A DNA stretch of 19,722 nt from an uncultured Lysobacter sp. (GCA_946480055.1 CAMLID010000061.1:1-19722); one strand, 5' to 3'; shown: positions 1 through 7,842, counted from the stretch's first letter. Numbers and translations are program-made. Notes: generated by a model not told the origin, from the letters alone.

Positions 1-102
1 GGCCCCGTCGGCCCCTCGCGACGCTAGGTCGAAAATCCCGCCAGGGCCGGAAGGCAGCAACGGTATCGACTGACGCGGGCGCCGAGGTCAGCCGGCGGGG
101 CC
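1..102 (+). ncRNA. ffs: 4.5S signal recognition particle RNA (bacterial small type)
   Basis: This RNA pairs with Ffh to form the signal recognition particle, which targets nascent membrane proteins to the translocon. The two ends pair (GGCCCCG at 1-7 with CGGGGCC at 96-102). The apical part carries the domain IV signature, with GCCGGAAGGCAGCAACGG at about 45-62 containing the GGAA tetraloop and the asymmetric Ffh-binding loop. Length is about 102 nt, as usual for the short gammaproteobacterial form. The 5' end may lie one or a few bases before the window starts. No strong U-tract terminator follows; only a weak CCTTTC is seen at 106-111. Confidence 0.9.
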
Positions 103-132
103 GCCGCCTTTCATGGGCTACGCCCTATGAAA

Positions 133-159
133 CCCAAGATTGGCTTCGCAAATCTTGGG
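133..159. repeat. Short inverted repeat (9-bp arms)
   Basis: CCCAAGATT at 133-141 is perfectly complementary to AATCTTGGG at 151-159, around a 9-base loop. No T-tract follows on either strand, so a rho-independent terminator is unlikely. It more likely belongs to an interspersed repeat. Confidence 0.5.
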
Positions 160-315
160 CCCCGGCTTGTGCTTCCAATCCCCGCTCGTTGCGCGAGCGC
201 CCCCTTACCAAGGGAGCTAAGGGCGTCTTGGGGGGATCTTCGCTCCCATTTCAAAGGGGGGAGATGCCAACGTTTGCGGTCGATTGCCACGCCTGAACCG
301 TGCCCCCAACGCATA

Positions 316-411
316 CATTCCGGCGCAAGCCGGAACCCGCTGATTTTCGTTCCCTTCTCGCCGCCGATGAGCCGCGGCGAGCGGCAATGGGTTCCGGCTT
401 GTGCCGGAATG
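316..411. repeat. Interspersed inverted repeat, 23-bp arms
   Basis: The arm at 316-338 (beginning CATTCCGGCGCAAGCC) is the reverse complement of the arm at 389-411 with a single mismatch. The 50-base spacer is unrelated. Arms of the form CATTCCGGC..AAGCCGGAACCC recur as intergenic repeats in Xanthomonadaceae and other proteobacteria. It lies downstream of the minus-strand gene at 442-1443 and could protect or end its transcript, but has no U-tract. Confidence 0.7.
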
Positions 412-441
412 ACGATTGAGATCAAGGCACGACGACCCAGC

Positions 442-1443
442 TCAAGGCGCGATGGCCAGCGCATCGGGCTCGCGGCCGGTCTTCCAGTGCGCGATCGCCT
501 TCCAGCGCTTGCGGTCGATCACCACGATCTCGTCGCCGCCGCTGATCGCCACGTACGCGCGCGGCCGCTTCGGGTCGGCGATCACCCCGATCGGCAAGGC
601 GGCGCGTCCGAGCAGGGTGTCGCGGTACTCCACGCCCTTGCGCGCGAGCGCGACCGTCGCCAACGGCTTGCGGCGTTCGGCATCGAACACCGCCAGGGTT
701 CCGGCGCGGGCGTTGCTGACCAGCGCCTGGCGGCCGTCGACGGTGAACACGACCCGGATCGGGAAGCCCGGGCTGGACAAGGTCGCCAACACGCGCAGCG
801 TGCGTGCGTCGTGCAGGGTCACGGTATCGGCCGCGCGGTTGCTGACCCAGACCTCGTCGGCACCGGGCCGCACCGCGATGCCCTCGGCGCCCGCGCCGGC
901 CTCGACTTCGGCGACCTTGGCCCCGGCGACCAGATCGACCCGGCTGACCGTGCCGCGATCGATCTTGCTGACGTAGGCGGACTTGCCGTCGGCCGAGACC
1001 GCGACCATGTGCCCGCGCCCCTCGCCCATCGGAATCTCGGCCAGCAGCTTGCCGCTGGCGATATCGATGCGCAGCAGCCGCGCGGACTCCTCGGTGGTGA
1101 CCACCGCTTCGCGCCCGTCGGGCAGGAAACGTAGACCGTGCGGGCGGCCGTGCCGGCCCAGGTCGAGCACGCGCGGCGCGGAGCCGCCGCGCAGGTCGAG
1201 CACGCTCAGGGTATTGCCGGGCGTCGTGCCGCCGTAGTTGGCGACCAGCGCGGTGGCGCCGTCGGGACTGACCACGATCTCGTGCGGCGCTTTGCCGCTG
1301 GCGAACTCGCCGAGCTTGCGGCCGTCGTCCAGCGACAGGCGCCAGACCGTGTCGGCGGATTTGTTGCCGACCAGGATCTCGGCCGCGTCCGCGGGCATGG
1401 TCGCGGTCAGTGCCAGGGAAACAGCCAGCCATCGCAGTCGCAT
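442..1443 (-). CDS. Secreted YncE-like beta-propeller protein (YVTN repeat family)
   Basis: This predicted protein of 333 residues starts with a signal peptide (about 1-20, cleavage near PADA|AE), so it should be periplasmic or exported. The mature part is a string of beta-propeller blades with recurring SPDG/LPDG/SADG-type turns followed by strands ending in VANY, VTTE, VSKI, VSNR, VSNA, typical of the YncE/YVTN lactonase-like fold. The start at 1443 is chosen over the longer open frame because GAGGAGG precedes it by a normal distance and the signal peptide begins there. E. coli YncE has no settled enzymatic role, so no substrate is assigned. It is a monocistronic unit separated from moaE by a REP-like repeat. 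Confidence 0.8.
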   Translation of the reverse strand: MRLRWLAVSLALTATMPADAAEILVGNKSADTVWRLSLDDGRKLGEFASGKAPHEIVVSPDGATALVANYGGTTPGNTLSVLDLRGGSAPRVLDLGRHGRPHGLRFLPDGREAVVTTEESARLLRIDIASGKLLAEIPMGEGRGHMVAVSADGKSAYVSKIDRGTVSRVDLVAGAKVAEVEAGAGAEGIAVRPGADEVWVSNRAADTVTLHDARTLRVLATLSSPGFPIRVVFTVDGRQALVSNARAGTLAVFDAERRKPLATVALARKGVEYRDTLLGRAALPIGVIADPKRPRAYVAISGGDEIVVIDRKRWKAIAHWKTGREPDALAIAP

Positions 1444-1483
1444 CGCAGCCCTCCTCGCAATGAATCGAATCTCATGCTTTGGG

Positions 1484-1509
1484 GTAGGAGCGGCGTAAGC
1501 CGCGACCGC
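1484..1509. repeat. REP-like palindromic element
   Basis: The segment starts GTAGGAGCGGCG and continues with TAAGCCGCGACC, forming a small hairpin (GCGGC/GCCGC). This is a familiar repetitive extragenic palindrome type of Xanthomonadaceae and Pseudomonas. A degenerate inverted partner (reading GTAGGGGATCGCTGCGG on the minus strand) lies at about 1543-1560 and overlaps the very end of moaE. It sits between moaE and the beta-propeller gene. Confidence 0.6.
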
Positions 1510-1556
1510 GCCGCCGCACCTACGGCGCGACCGCAACCGAAGGCCGCAGCGATCCC

Positions 1557-1991
1557 CTACCCCTGCGCCTCAGGCGGTTCCGGATGCAGCCAGCCCGCAT
1601 CGCCTTCGACATAGCGCTCGTGCTTCCAGATCGGCACCCGCGACTTGGTCTCGTCGATGATGTAGCGACAGGCCGCGAACGCAGCATCGCGGTGCGCGGC
1701 GCTGACGCCGACCCAGACCGCGAGTTCGCCGACCCCGAGTTCGCCGACCCGATGCACGCAACGCGCCTCGACGATGGCGAAATTCTGCAGCGCCTCGGTG
1801 ACGATCTTCTCGCCTTCGCGCTCGGCCAGCAGCGCATAGCTTTCGTAGCGCAAGCCGGCCACCGCGCGTCCGCCGTGGTGATCGCGGACCCAGCCTTCGA
1901 AACTGGCGTAGGCGCCGGCTTCGTCGCGCATCAGCCACTCGCGCGTGGCGGCCGGATCGAAAGCGGTTTCGGACAAACGGAAGCGCATCAT
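1557..1991 (-). CDS. moaE: Molybdopterin synthase catalytic subunit MoaE
   Basis: MoaE is the large subunit of molybdopterin synthase. It converts cyclic pyranopterin monophosphate to molybdopterin using sulfur from the MoaD C-terminal thiocarboxylate. The 144-residue protein is of usual size. Family hallmarks are ASFEGWVRDH near residue 30, the HRVGELGVGE segment near 80-90, and the end segment ETKSRVPIWKHERYVEGD, whose Lys116 and Lys123 match the catalytic lysines of the E. coli enzyme (K119, K126). The start is preceded by GGGAGG inside the last codons of moaD, with one base between the moaD stop and this ATG. A second ATG follows immediately, so the first residue is uncertain by one. It is the last gene of the moa run. 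Confidence 0.95.
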   Translation of the reverse strand: MMRFRLSETAFDPAATREWLMRDEAGAYASFEGWVRDHHGGRAVAGLRYESYALLAEREGEKIVTEALQNFAIVEARCVHRVGELGVGELAVWVGVSAAHRDAAFAACRYIIDETKSRVPIWKHERYVEGDAGWLHPEPPEAQG

Positions 1992-1992
1992 C

Positions 1993-2235
1993 TCAGCCTC
2001 CCGACACCGGCGGTATGAAGGCGACCTCGCTGCCTGCGAGCGGCGCGTCGTCCCAGCGCGCGAACGCGCCGTCGACCGCGACCCGCAGGCGCTCGGCCGG
2101 CAGCGCGAAGCCGTAACGCTCGCGCAGGCCGTCGTACAACGTGCGCAGATCGGCGGCATCGGTGTCCACGGCTTCATCGCCGCGGCCGGCGGCGTCGCGC
2201 AGGCTGGCGAAGTACAGCACGGTGAGACGGTTCAT
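1993..2235 (-). CDS. moaD: Molybdopterin synthase sulfur-carrier subunit MoaD
   Basis: This is the ubiquitin-like small subunit of molybdopterin synthase. It carries sulfur as a C-terminal glycine thiocarboxylate. The product has 80 residues, the normal length, starts [17 protein letters not shown] as in other MoaD proteins, and ends in the required double glycine (VSGG). The ATG overlaps the stop of moaC in an ATGA arrangement, so translation is likely coupled. moaE begins one base after its own stop, giving stoichiometric expression of the two subunits. Confidence 0.95.
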   Translation of the reverse strand: MNRLTVLYFASLRDAAGRGDEAVDTDAADLRTLYDGLRERYGFALPAERLRVAVDGAFARWDDAPLAGSEVAFIPPVSGG

Positions 2236-2744
2236 GCCGCGCCCCCGAAATCGCGCTTGCCGCCCGACTTGGCGACCAGCTTCGCCGGCCCCAGCACGAT
2301 CCGGTGCGACAGCGCCTTGCACATGTCGTAGACGGTCAAGGCCGCGACGGTGGCGCCGGTCAGCGCTTCCATCTCGACGCCGGTGCGGTGGGTGGTGCGC
2401 ACCGTGCAATCGATCCGCAGCGAGTTCTCGTCGAACCAGTCGATCGCGATCCGGCAACCGTCTATCGGCAGCGGATGGCAGAACGGAATCAGTTCGGCGG
2501 TGCGCTTGACCGCCATGGTGCCGGCCACGATCGCGGTGTCGACGATGCCGCCCTTGGCGCTGCGCAGACCGCTGGCGCGCAACTGCGTCGCGACCGCCGC
2601 CGGAAACCGTACCCGGCACTCGGCGCGCGCCTCCCGCGCGGTCGCGGCCTTGGCCGAAACGTCGACCATGCTCGGCCGGCCGTCGGAGTCGAGGTGGGTC
2701 AGCGCGGAGCGCGCCTTGACCGGCTTGGCTTTCGGGGATTTCAA
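2232..2744 (-). CDS. moaC: Cyclic pyranopterin monophosphate synthase MoaC
   Basis: MoaC acts with MoaA to form cyclic pyranopterin monophosphate from GTP, closing the pterin ring from the 3',8-cyclo intermediate. Family motifs are [18 protein letters not shown] at the N-terminus, [30 protein letters not shown], and the C-terminal [18 protein letters not shown] segment with the conserved aspartate. The reading is 170 residues from a TTG codon at 2744, with GGAG about 9 bases upstream. No ATG exists in frame before the conserved MVDVSAK, so the start must be non-ATG or lie slightly upstream; the frame stays open for a few codons. It follows moaA after 98 bases and overlaps moaD by 4 bases. Confidence 0.93.
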   Translation of the reverse strand: MKSPKAKPVKARSALTHLDSDGRPSMVDVSAKAATAREARAECRVRFPAAVATQLRASGLRSAKGGIVDTAIVAGTMAVKRTAELIPFCHPLPIDGCRIAIDWFDENSLRIDCTVRTTHRTGVEMEALTGATVAALTVYDMCKALSHRIVLGPAKLVAKSGGKRDFGGAA

Positions 2745-2842
2745 AGAATCGGGCTCCGGCAGGACGGGGACGTCGCGCAGCGGGGAAAGGCGTGGTTCGG
2801 CGCGGCGCTAGGCCGCCCTGCGGGCATGATACGCCGCAGCGC

Positions 2843-3874
2843 TCAACCGCCGACGAGGAACATCTCCACGTGCCGGCTCGGGCGCGGCGCGTCGGCGGCA
2901 CGCAGTTCGCTGTAGCGGTCGGCGCGGCGCGACCACAGCGCGGCGACGCGCTCGGCCAGGTCGAACTCGCCCTGCGCCAAGGCCGGTCGCAGGTCGACGC
3001 CGTCGGAGGCGAACAGACAGGTGTAGAGGCGGCCGTCGGCGGACACCCGCGAGCGGTGGCAGTCGCCGCAGAACGGCGCGCTGATCGAGGACACGAAGCC
3101 GATTTCGCCGGCGCCGTCGGCGTAGGCGTAACGCGCGGCGACTTCGCCGCGGTAGTGCGCGTCCAGGGCGCGCAGCGGCCAGCGCTGGTGCAGGCGGTCG
3201 CGCAGTTCGGCCGAGGGCACCACGCGCGCGGCGTCCCAACCGTTGCAGGTGCCCACGTCCATGTATTCGATGTAGCGCAGCACGTGGCCGCTGCCGCGGA
3301 AGCGCTCGGCCAGCGGCAGCACCTGGTCGTCGTTGACGCCGCGCTGGACCACGCAATTGAGTTTGATCGACTCGAAGCCTGCGTCGCGCGCGGCGTCGAT
3401 GCCGGCCAGCACCTCGGCGACGTCGCCGCGGCCGCCGGACAGGCGCTTGAACAGTTCAGGATCGAGCGCATCCAGGCTCACCGTGAGCCGGCGCAGCCCG
3501 GCCTCGCGCAGTGCGCGCGCCTGGCGCGCGAGCAGCGAACCGTTGGTGGTCAGGGCGAGGTCGTCGAGCCCCTCGATCGCCGCCAACCGCGCGATCAGCT
3601 CGGGCAGGCGCTTGCGCAGCAGCGGCTCGCCGCCGGTCAGGCGCAGCTTGCGCACGCCCACGCGCACGAAGCCGCGCACCAGGGTTTCTATCTCGTCGAA
3701 GCTCAGGCGCGAGGCCGCGTCCAGGCCGTAGTCGTCGGGCACGCGCTCGGTCGGCATGCAGTACGGGCAACGGAAATTGCAGGCCTCGATCACCGACAGG
3801 CGCAGGTCGCGCAGCGGACGCCCGTAGGCGTCTTGCGGCAACGGCGTCTGCTTCGGATCCGGCAACGCGCTCAC
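2843..3874 (-). CDS. moaA: GTP 3',8-cyclase MoaA (radical SAM)
   Basis: MoaA is the radical SAM enzyme that starts molybdenum cofactor synthesis by cyclising GTP. The 343-residue protein has the N-terminal cluster motif CNFRCPYC (Cys32, Cys36, Cys39), the SAM-binding GGEPLLR at 81-87, TTNGSLL at 109-115, and the C-terminal second cluster FCGDCHRSR with Cys269, Cys272 and Cys286. It ends in the functionally important double glycine (LVGG). The start is GTG at 3874, overlapping the stop of the upstream MBL-fold gene as GTGA, which suggests translational coupling. No good Shine-Dalgarno precedes it. There is no separate leader, so no room for a molybdenum-cofactor riboswitch. Confidence 0.95.
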   Translation of the reverse strand: MSALPDPKQTPLPQDAYGRPLRDLRLSVIEACNFRCPYCMPTERVPDDYGLDAASRLSFDEIETLVRGFVRVGVRKLRLTGGEPLLRKRLPELIARLAAIEGLDDLALTTNGSLLARQARALREAGLRRLTVSLDALDPELFKRLSGGRGDVAEVLAGIDAARDAGFESIKLNCVVQRGVNDDQVLPLAERFRGSGHVLRYIEYMDVGTCNGWDAARVVPSAELRDRLHQRWPLRALDAHYRGEVAARYAYADGAGEIGFVSSISAPFCGDCHRSRVSADGRLYTCLFASDGVDLRPALAQGEFDLAERVAALWSRRADRYSELRAADAPRPSRHVEMFLVGG

Positions 3875-4629
3875 GACGGCGGCACCTGCTCTGCGCTGGA
3901 TTCGGCCAGGGCGACGCATTCGCCCGGTCGAGCCACACGATACCCCCGTGCGGCCAGGGTGTCGCCCTCGCCGGCGCTGGCGTAGTGGTAGAGCAGGCAA
4001 CGCGCGAGCAGTTCGCGCGGGTATTCGCGCTCCAGGTCCTCGATGCCGCTGTGCGAGGGGTTGCCGTGCAGGGCGCAGTCGTGGGCGATCAGTTCGCCGG
4101 CGTCGGCGTATTTGGCCAGGGTTTCCGGGATCGGCCGGGTGTCGCCGGTCCAGACCACGCTGCCGCGCAGGCGCAGGCCGAAGGCGGTGTCGGGCCAATG
4201 ATGGCGGGTGGCGAACACCTCCAGGCGCACGCCCCGGTGCCAGAACGCGGCGCCGACCGGGATCACCTGGAACGCGTCCCAGAAGTTCACCCCGCCCTCG
4301 GCCAGGGCGTTGGGGTAGTCGCCCACGCGCTGGTGCAGCAGCGGCACCACCGGCGCGGGCACGTACAGCTTCACCCGGCCGCGGCGTTCGGGGTCGAAAT
4401 AGGTCGAGACGAACAGGCGCTCGAAGCCGGCGACATGATCGAGGTGGGTGTGGGTGACGAACAGCGCGCGCGGCGCCTCGCCGTAATGATCGAGGTAGGC
4501 GGTCAAGCCCTCGCCGCCGCAGTCGATGGTCAGCCAGGGCGCGCCGTCGCGCTCGATGGTCGCCATCGCCGAACCCAGCTCGACCGCCGAGGCGTTGCCG
4601 ACGCCATGCAGGCGCAGATGCCAGCTCAT
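3871..4629 (-). CDS. MBL-fold metallo-hydrolase, RNase Z-like
   Basis: This 252-residue protein has the metallo-beta-lactamase fold metal site: THTHLDH with HTHLDH at residues 60-65, His143/His144 in ATRHHWPD, Asp163 in TGDTRPI, His183 in AHDC, and His215 in LYHYASAG. The SGDTRP-like strand and the GNPSHSG segment resemble RNase Z/ElaC-type or related phosphodiesterase MBL proteins. A true tRNA 3' processing role is not established, and no flexible-arm exosite is obvious. Its ATG overlaps the kdkA stop (TGATG) and its stop overlaps the moaA GTG, so it is wedged between an LPS gene and moaA. The substrate is unknown. Confidence 0.8.
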   Translation of the reverse strand: MSWHLRLHGVGNASAVELGSAMATIERDGAPWLTIDCGGEGLTAYLDHYGEAPRALFVTHTHLDHVAGFERLFVSTYFDPERRGRVKLYVPAPVVPLLHQRVGDYPNALAEGGVNFWDAFQVIPVGAAFWHRGVRLEVFATRHHWPDTAFGLRLRGSVVWTGDTRPIPETLAKYADAGELIAHDCALHGNPSHSGIEDLEREYPRELLARCLLYHYASAGEGDTLAARGYRVARPGECVALAESSAEQVPPS

Positions 4630-5378
4630 CAGTATCCCTTGTCCCAGGCGCGATCGTAGGCGGTGCGCAAGCGGCCGTAGTCGCGTTCGATTTCCTCGAC
4701 CGAGCGCGCACCGCGCAGTTTCAGCAGCGAGCGCTTGAGCCGGGCGAGGTTGCGCTCGCGCCAGCCGGTGGCGGGGATGTGCAGGTGGCCGCGATCCAGA
4801 TCGATCACCCAGCCGCGCCCGGTCGGGTCGAACAGCAGGTTGTGGGCGTTGAGGTCGGCGTGGTCCAGGCCGACGCGGTGGCAGCGCGCGATCAGGCGCC
4901 CGGCCTCTTCCCAGGGCGCGCCGTCGCCGGCGACCGCGGCCCGGTCGGCCAGCGAGCGCACGTCGTTGAGGCGCTCCAGCAGGATCGCGGCGTAGTAGTA
5001 GAAACCGTCGCGGCGATAGTAGGCGGCGACCGGACGCGGCACCGGCAGGCCCTTCTCGGCCACCGCGCGGGTCAGGCGGAATTCGGCGAAGCTGCGGGTC
5101 TCGTTGGCGCCGCGCCACCAGTAGCGGTCGCGGTTGAAGCGCGCGACCAGGCCGCCGCGCAGATAGCGCCGCAGCACGGTCGGCCCGAACGGCGCATCGA
5201 CGAACCAGGCGCCGCCGCGGCCGCCGCTGTCGACCGGGCGCGCGCGTTCGCCCCAGAAGGCAGGCGAGAACCATTCGGGGCTCGCTTGCCGCACCCGGGT
5301 GCGGTCGAACAGAATCGCGCCGTAGCCGCTGTCGTCGCGGAACGGCGTCAATCCTTCGGCGGCGTCGTAGCCCGTCAT
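4629..5378 (-). CDS. kdkA: 3-deoxy-D-manno-octulosonic acid (KDO) kinase
   Basis: KdkA phosphorylates the KDO residue of the lipopolysaccharide inner core at the inner membrane. The product has 249 residues, close to the Haemophilus enzyme. It has a eukaryotic-like kinase catalytic loop [14 protein letters not shown] (Asp175, Asn180) and a metal-binding VIDLDRG (Asp193). The N-terminal part has the family's RYLRGG and RFNRDRYWW stretch. It is the first gene of the minus-strand run that continues into the MBL gene and moaA-C-D-E. The ATG at 5378 lies 22 bases from the divergent GT9 gene, itself probably an LPS core transferase, which supports the assignment. Confidence 0.9.
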   Translation of the reverse strand: MTGYDAAEGLTPFRDDSGYGAILFDRTRVRQASPEWFSPAFWGERARPVDSGGRGGAWFVDAPFGPTVLRRYLRGGLVARFNRDRYWWRGANETRSFAEFRLTRAVAEKGLPVPRPVAAYYRRDGFYYYAAILLERLNDVRSLADRAAVAGDGAPWEEAGRLIARCHRVGLDHADLNAHNLLFDPTGRGWVIDLDRGHLHIPATGWRERNLARLKRSLLKLRGARSVEEIERDYGRLRTAYDRAWDKGY

Positions 5379-5400
5379 CCGCCGGAGTCTAACAAGTCAC

Positions 5401-6465
5401 GTGAACAACGCACCCCGCTCGATCTGCCTGCTGCGGCTTTCCGCCCTGGGCGACGTGACCCATGTGGTCCCCCTGGTGCGCACCCTGCGCGAAGCCTGGC
5501 CGCAGGTGGCGCTGACCTGGGTGATCGGCAAGGGCGAACGACGCCTGCTCGAAGGCCTGGAAGGCGTGAGCTTCGTCGAGTACGACAAGAAGACCGGCTG
5601 GGCCGGGATGCGTGCGCTGGGTCGCGAACTGCGCGCCCGGCTGGGCGAACAGCGCCGCTACGACGCCCTGCTGCAGATGCAGGTGGCGGCGCGCGCAAAC
5701 CTGCTTTCGGCCTTCGTGCCGGCGCGGCGCCGGATCGGCTACGACCGTTCGCGCGCCAAGGACCTGCACGGCCTGTTCGTCAACGAACGCATCCCCGACC
5801 GTCCGGGCATCCATGTGCTGGACGCGATCGGCAGCTTCTGCGAGCCGCTGGGCCTGCGCCAGACCCAGGTGCGCTGGGACCTGCCGGTGCCGGCGGAGGC
5901 CTACGAGTGGGCGCGCGCGCAATGGTCGGACGACGGCCGGCCGACCCTGCTGATCTCGCCCTGCTCCAGCCACGCCCTGCGCAACTGGCGCAGCGAACGC
6001 TACGCCGCGGTCGCCGACCACGCTGCCGCGCGCGGCTGGCGAGTGGTGCTGTGCGGTGGCCGCAGCGAGCTGGAACGCCGCACCGCCGACGAAATCCTGG
6101 CCGCGATGTCCGCGCCGGCGCTGGACCTGGTCGGCAAGGACACCCTGAAGCAGCTGCCGGCCCTGCTCGAACGCGGCCAGCTGCTGATGACGCCCGACTC
6201 CGGCCCCATGCACATCGCCAACGCCATGGGCACCAAGGTGCTGGGCCTGCACGCGGCCAGCAACCCGGCCCGCAGCGGCCCCTACTCCGACCGCCGCTAC
6301 TGCGCCGACCGCTACGACGACGCCGCGCGCAAGTACAAGGGCAAGCCCGCCGCCGAGCTCAAATGGGGCAGCAAGATCGAGCACGACGGGGTCATGGACC
6401 TGATCACGGTCGAGGACGGCATCGCTGCGTTCGAGCGCTATGTCGAGGATCACACGGTGGGCTGA
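5401..6465 (+). CDS. Glycosyltransferase family 9, heptosyltransferase-like
   Basis: GT9 enzymes transfer heptose from ADP-heptose to the growing LPS core on the cytoplasmic face of the inner membrane. The 354-residue protein begins with the family pattern CLLRLSALGDVTHVVPLVRT, where Asp18 fits the catalytic base position of WaaC. It has the donor-site segment ISPCSSHALRNWRSERY in the second half and TPDSGPMHIANAMG with TPDSG at 264-268. Whether it is the first, second or another core transferase cannot be told here. The start is GTG at 5401; GGAG at 5384-5387 is rather far away. A 6-bp hairpin without U-tract (6466-6480) follows the stop, and the next gene is convergent. Confidence 0.88.
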   Translation: MNNAPRSICLLRLSALGDVTHVVPLVRTLREAWPQVALTWVIGKGERRLLEGLEGVSFVEYDKKTGWAGMRALGRELRARLGEQRRYDALLQMQVAARANLLSAFVPARRRIGYDRSRAKDLHGLFVNERIPDRPGIHVLDAIGSFCEPLGLRQTQVRWDLPVPAEAYEWARAQWSDDGRPTLLISPCSSHALRNWRSERYAAVADHAAARGWRVVLCGGRSELERRTADEILAAMSAPALDLVGKDTLKQLPALLERGQLLMTPDSGPMHIANAMGTKVLGLHAASNPARSGPYSDRRYCADRYDDAARKYKGKPAAELKWGSKIEHDGVMDLITVEDGIAAFERYVEDHTVG

Positions 6466-6491
6466 GCCTGCCGTGCAGGCACCGCCGGAGA

Positions 6492-6893
6492 CTACGACGC
6501 CGGCGTGAGCGGAGTGCCCAGGATCGAGAAGTAGGCATCCTGCAACTGATGCACGAACTTTATTTCCTGGCTGCCGCCATGCAAACGCACGTACGCATTG
6601 CCTGTGGCGACCCCCCAGGGGCCGCTGTAGGTTCTTATCAGGCTGAAATGATTCAACGTAGCCGTGGTGAACTCCATCGAGCCGGACGGCCAGTCGGCAA
6701 TGACGAAGCCGGTTTCCTTCAGCCATTCGTCCGTGAATCCGACCCCGGACAGATGCTGGGTGATGTCCTGGCCGTTGTTGACGAATCGTTCGATGTGGGA
6801 GAAATCCAGCACGACCTCGCCTCCGTCGGGAAACGCATCGCAAGGCCTCGCCATGTATCGGTTTCCGATCCTCAACTCGTGAATAGTGATCAT
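6492..6893 (-). CDS. Hypothetical protein, similar to small phage or mobile-element proteins with a VHQLQ C-terminus
   Basis: This 133-residue protein has no assigned function. It opens with ITIHELRIGNRYM and closes with EIKFVHQLQDAYFSILGTPL. As I recall, both ends resemble a group of uncharacterised proteins common in Bacteroidetes and their phages (ELRIGN..., VHQLQNLYFALTG). No signal peptide or membrane segment is visible. The start at 6893 is supported by GGGGAGG with an 8-base spacing. Its base composition is visibly less GC-rich than its neighbours, with codons such as AAT, TAT and TTT, which suggests transfer. It is convergent with the GT9 gene and divergent from the next gene. Confidence 0.65.
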   Translation of the reverse strand: MITIHELRIGNRYMARPCDAFPDGGEVVLDFSHIERFVNNGQDITQHLSGVGFTDEWLKETGFVIADWPSGSMEFTTATLNHFSLIRTYSGPWGVATGNAYVRLHGGSQEIKFVHQLQDAYFSILGTPLTPAS

Positions 6894-7050
6894 GCGGTGG
6901 GCCTCCCCTGTATGTTCCGATACGAAGACGCCAAACCAGCGAGCGATCGGCGCAGTCCCCAATCCAACCACCATACGACATGCCCCGCCCTTGCCAGCGC
7001 AGCTCCGTACGGGCGCAGCGCTTTCCCCGCATTCAATGGACACTCGACCG

Positions 7051-7785
7051 ATGCACTCACCCGACGCGTCAACGCCCATCGGACCGATCTCCCGTCCGCC
7101 GCGGCTGGACGACTACTTCGCCCTGCACTATCTCGACCAAGCCGGTCTGGCACGGGTCTGTGCGCTGGAGGAGACCACGCTGGCCGCATGGATCGACGAC
7201 GGCCTGATCCCGGCCCCGTCCTATGTGGTGAGGGCGGGGCTCATGCACGCCCACGTCCTGGGCGAGCGCCCGGCGCCCGGCGCGGGCGACGGGCGCTACT
7301 TCCATCCCGACATGGCCGTGTGGGTCGAACGTGCTCGTCAGGCGCTGGCCGACTTCGGGCCGCAGGATGCGTTGGCCCGATTGCACGAAACGTTCGCGCA
7401 ACGGATGGCCGAGGCGCTGGCCGAACTCGACCGCCGCCTGTGGCGCCTGCCCGACGCCTTCGACGACGCCGGAACCCCGATCGCCGACGGCTTGGCCGTG
7501 CGTATCGAGGGCATGTGGACCGAACACCAGGCCGGTACTTACGGTTTGTGCGTGGCGCGTCCGCTCGGCGAGCGCGAGATCGCATGGAAAGAGATCGTGC
7601 AGGAGAAGCTGCGCACGCTCACCGATGCCGGCCGACGCCAGGATCTGCACCGGATCCCGGGCTTGGCCGCGCTGATCGACGATTACGATCTCGCGGCGAT
7701 GCCGTTCTCGCCGATCGAGTATCCCGGCAGCAGCCGCAGAACCCTCATCGACGACTTGCGCCAGCGCCTGGCCGCCGGCGCCTGA
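7051..7785 (+). CDS. DUF6058-like protein of unknown function
   Basis: This is a predicted cytoplasmic protein of 244 residues. It has DDYFALHYLDQAGLA near the N-terminus, then WIDDGLIPAPSYVVR and GRYFHPDMAVWVERAR. That order of motifs matches what I remember of the DUF6058 family, sometimes labelled natural product biosynthesis proteins; the match is from memory and the biochemical role is unknown. There is no signal peptide or membrane segment. An alternative in-frame ATG lies at 7036 and neither start has a clear ribosome binding site; 7051 is chosen because a GGA lies about 10 bases upstream. It stands alone between two minus-strand genes. Confidence 0.7.
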   Translation: MHSPDASTPIGPISRPPRLDDYFALHYLDQAGLARVCALEETTLAAWIDDGLIPAPSYVVRAGLMHAHVLGERPAPGAGDGRYFHPDMAVWVERARQALADFGPQDALARLHETFAQRMAEALAELDRRLWRLPDAFDDAGTPIADGLAVRIEGMWTEHQAGTYGLCVARPLGEREIAWKEIVQEKLRTLTDAGRRQDLHRIPGLAALIDDYDLAAMPFSPIEYPGSSRRTLIDDLRQRLAAGA

Positions 7786-7842
7786 TCCTTACCGCGTCGA
7801 AACGCGCTTCCACCAAGTCCGCGCCCTACCGAACCGCGCAAA

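Larger units (their letters stand above)
103..441. other. Gene-free stretch with palindromic repeats
   Basis: I see no credible gene between the 4.5S RNA and the beta-propeller gene; the open frames crossing it lack family resemblance and a ribosome binding site. It holds a short inverted repeat at 133-159, a small palindrome CGCTCG...CGAGCG at 183-199, C-rich and G-rich patches at 199-262, and a long-armed inverted repeat at 316-411. Together these look like interspersed non-coding repeats. Confidence 0.6.

Noticed and set aside
127..1134. A plus-strand open frame beginning in the repeat region
   Set aside because: It passes through an inverted repeat and then runs antisense to the beta-propeller gene. 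It shows no family resemblance.
3875..3960. Possible molybdenum-cofactor riboswitch before moaA
   Set aside because: The moaA start overlaps the stop of the MBL-fold gene, so the upstream sequence is coding and no leader exists.
6466..6480. Terminator after the GT9 gene
   Set aside because: GCCTGC/GCAGGC forms a 6-bp hairpin, but there is no T-tract on either side, so it is not listed as a terminator.
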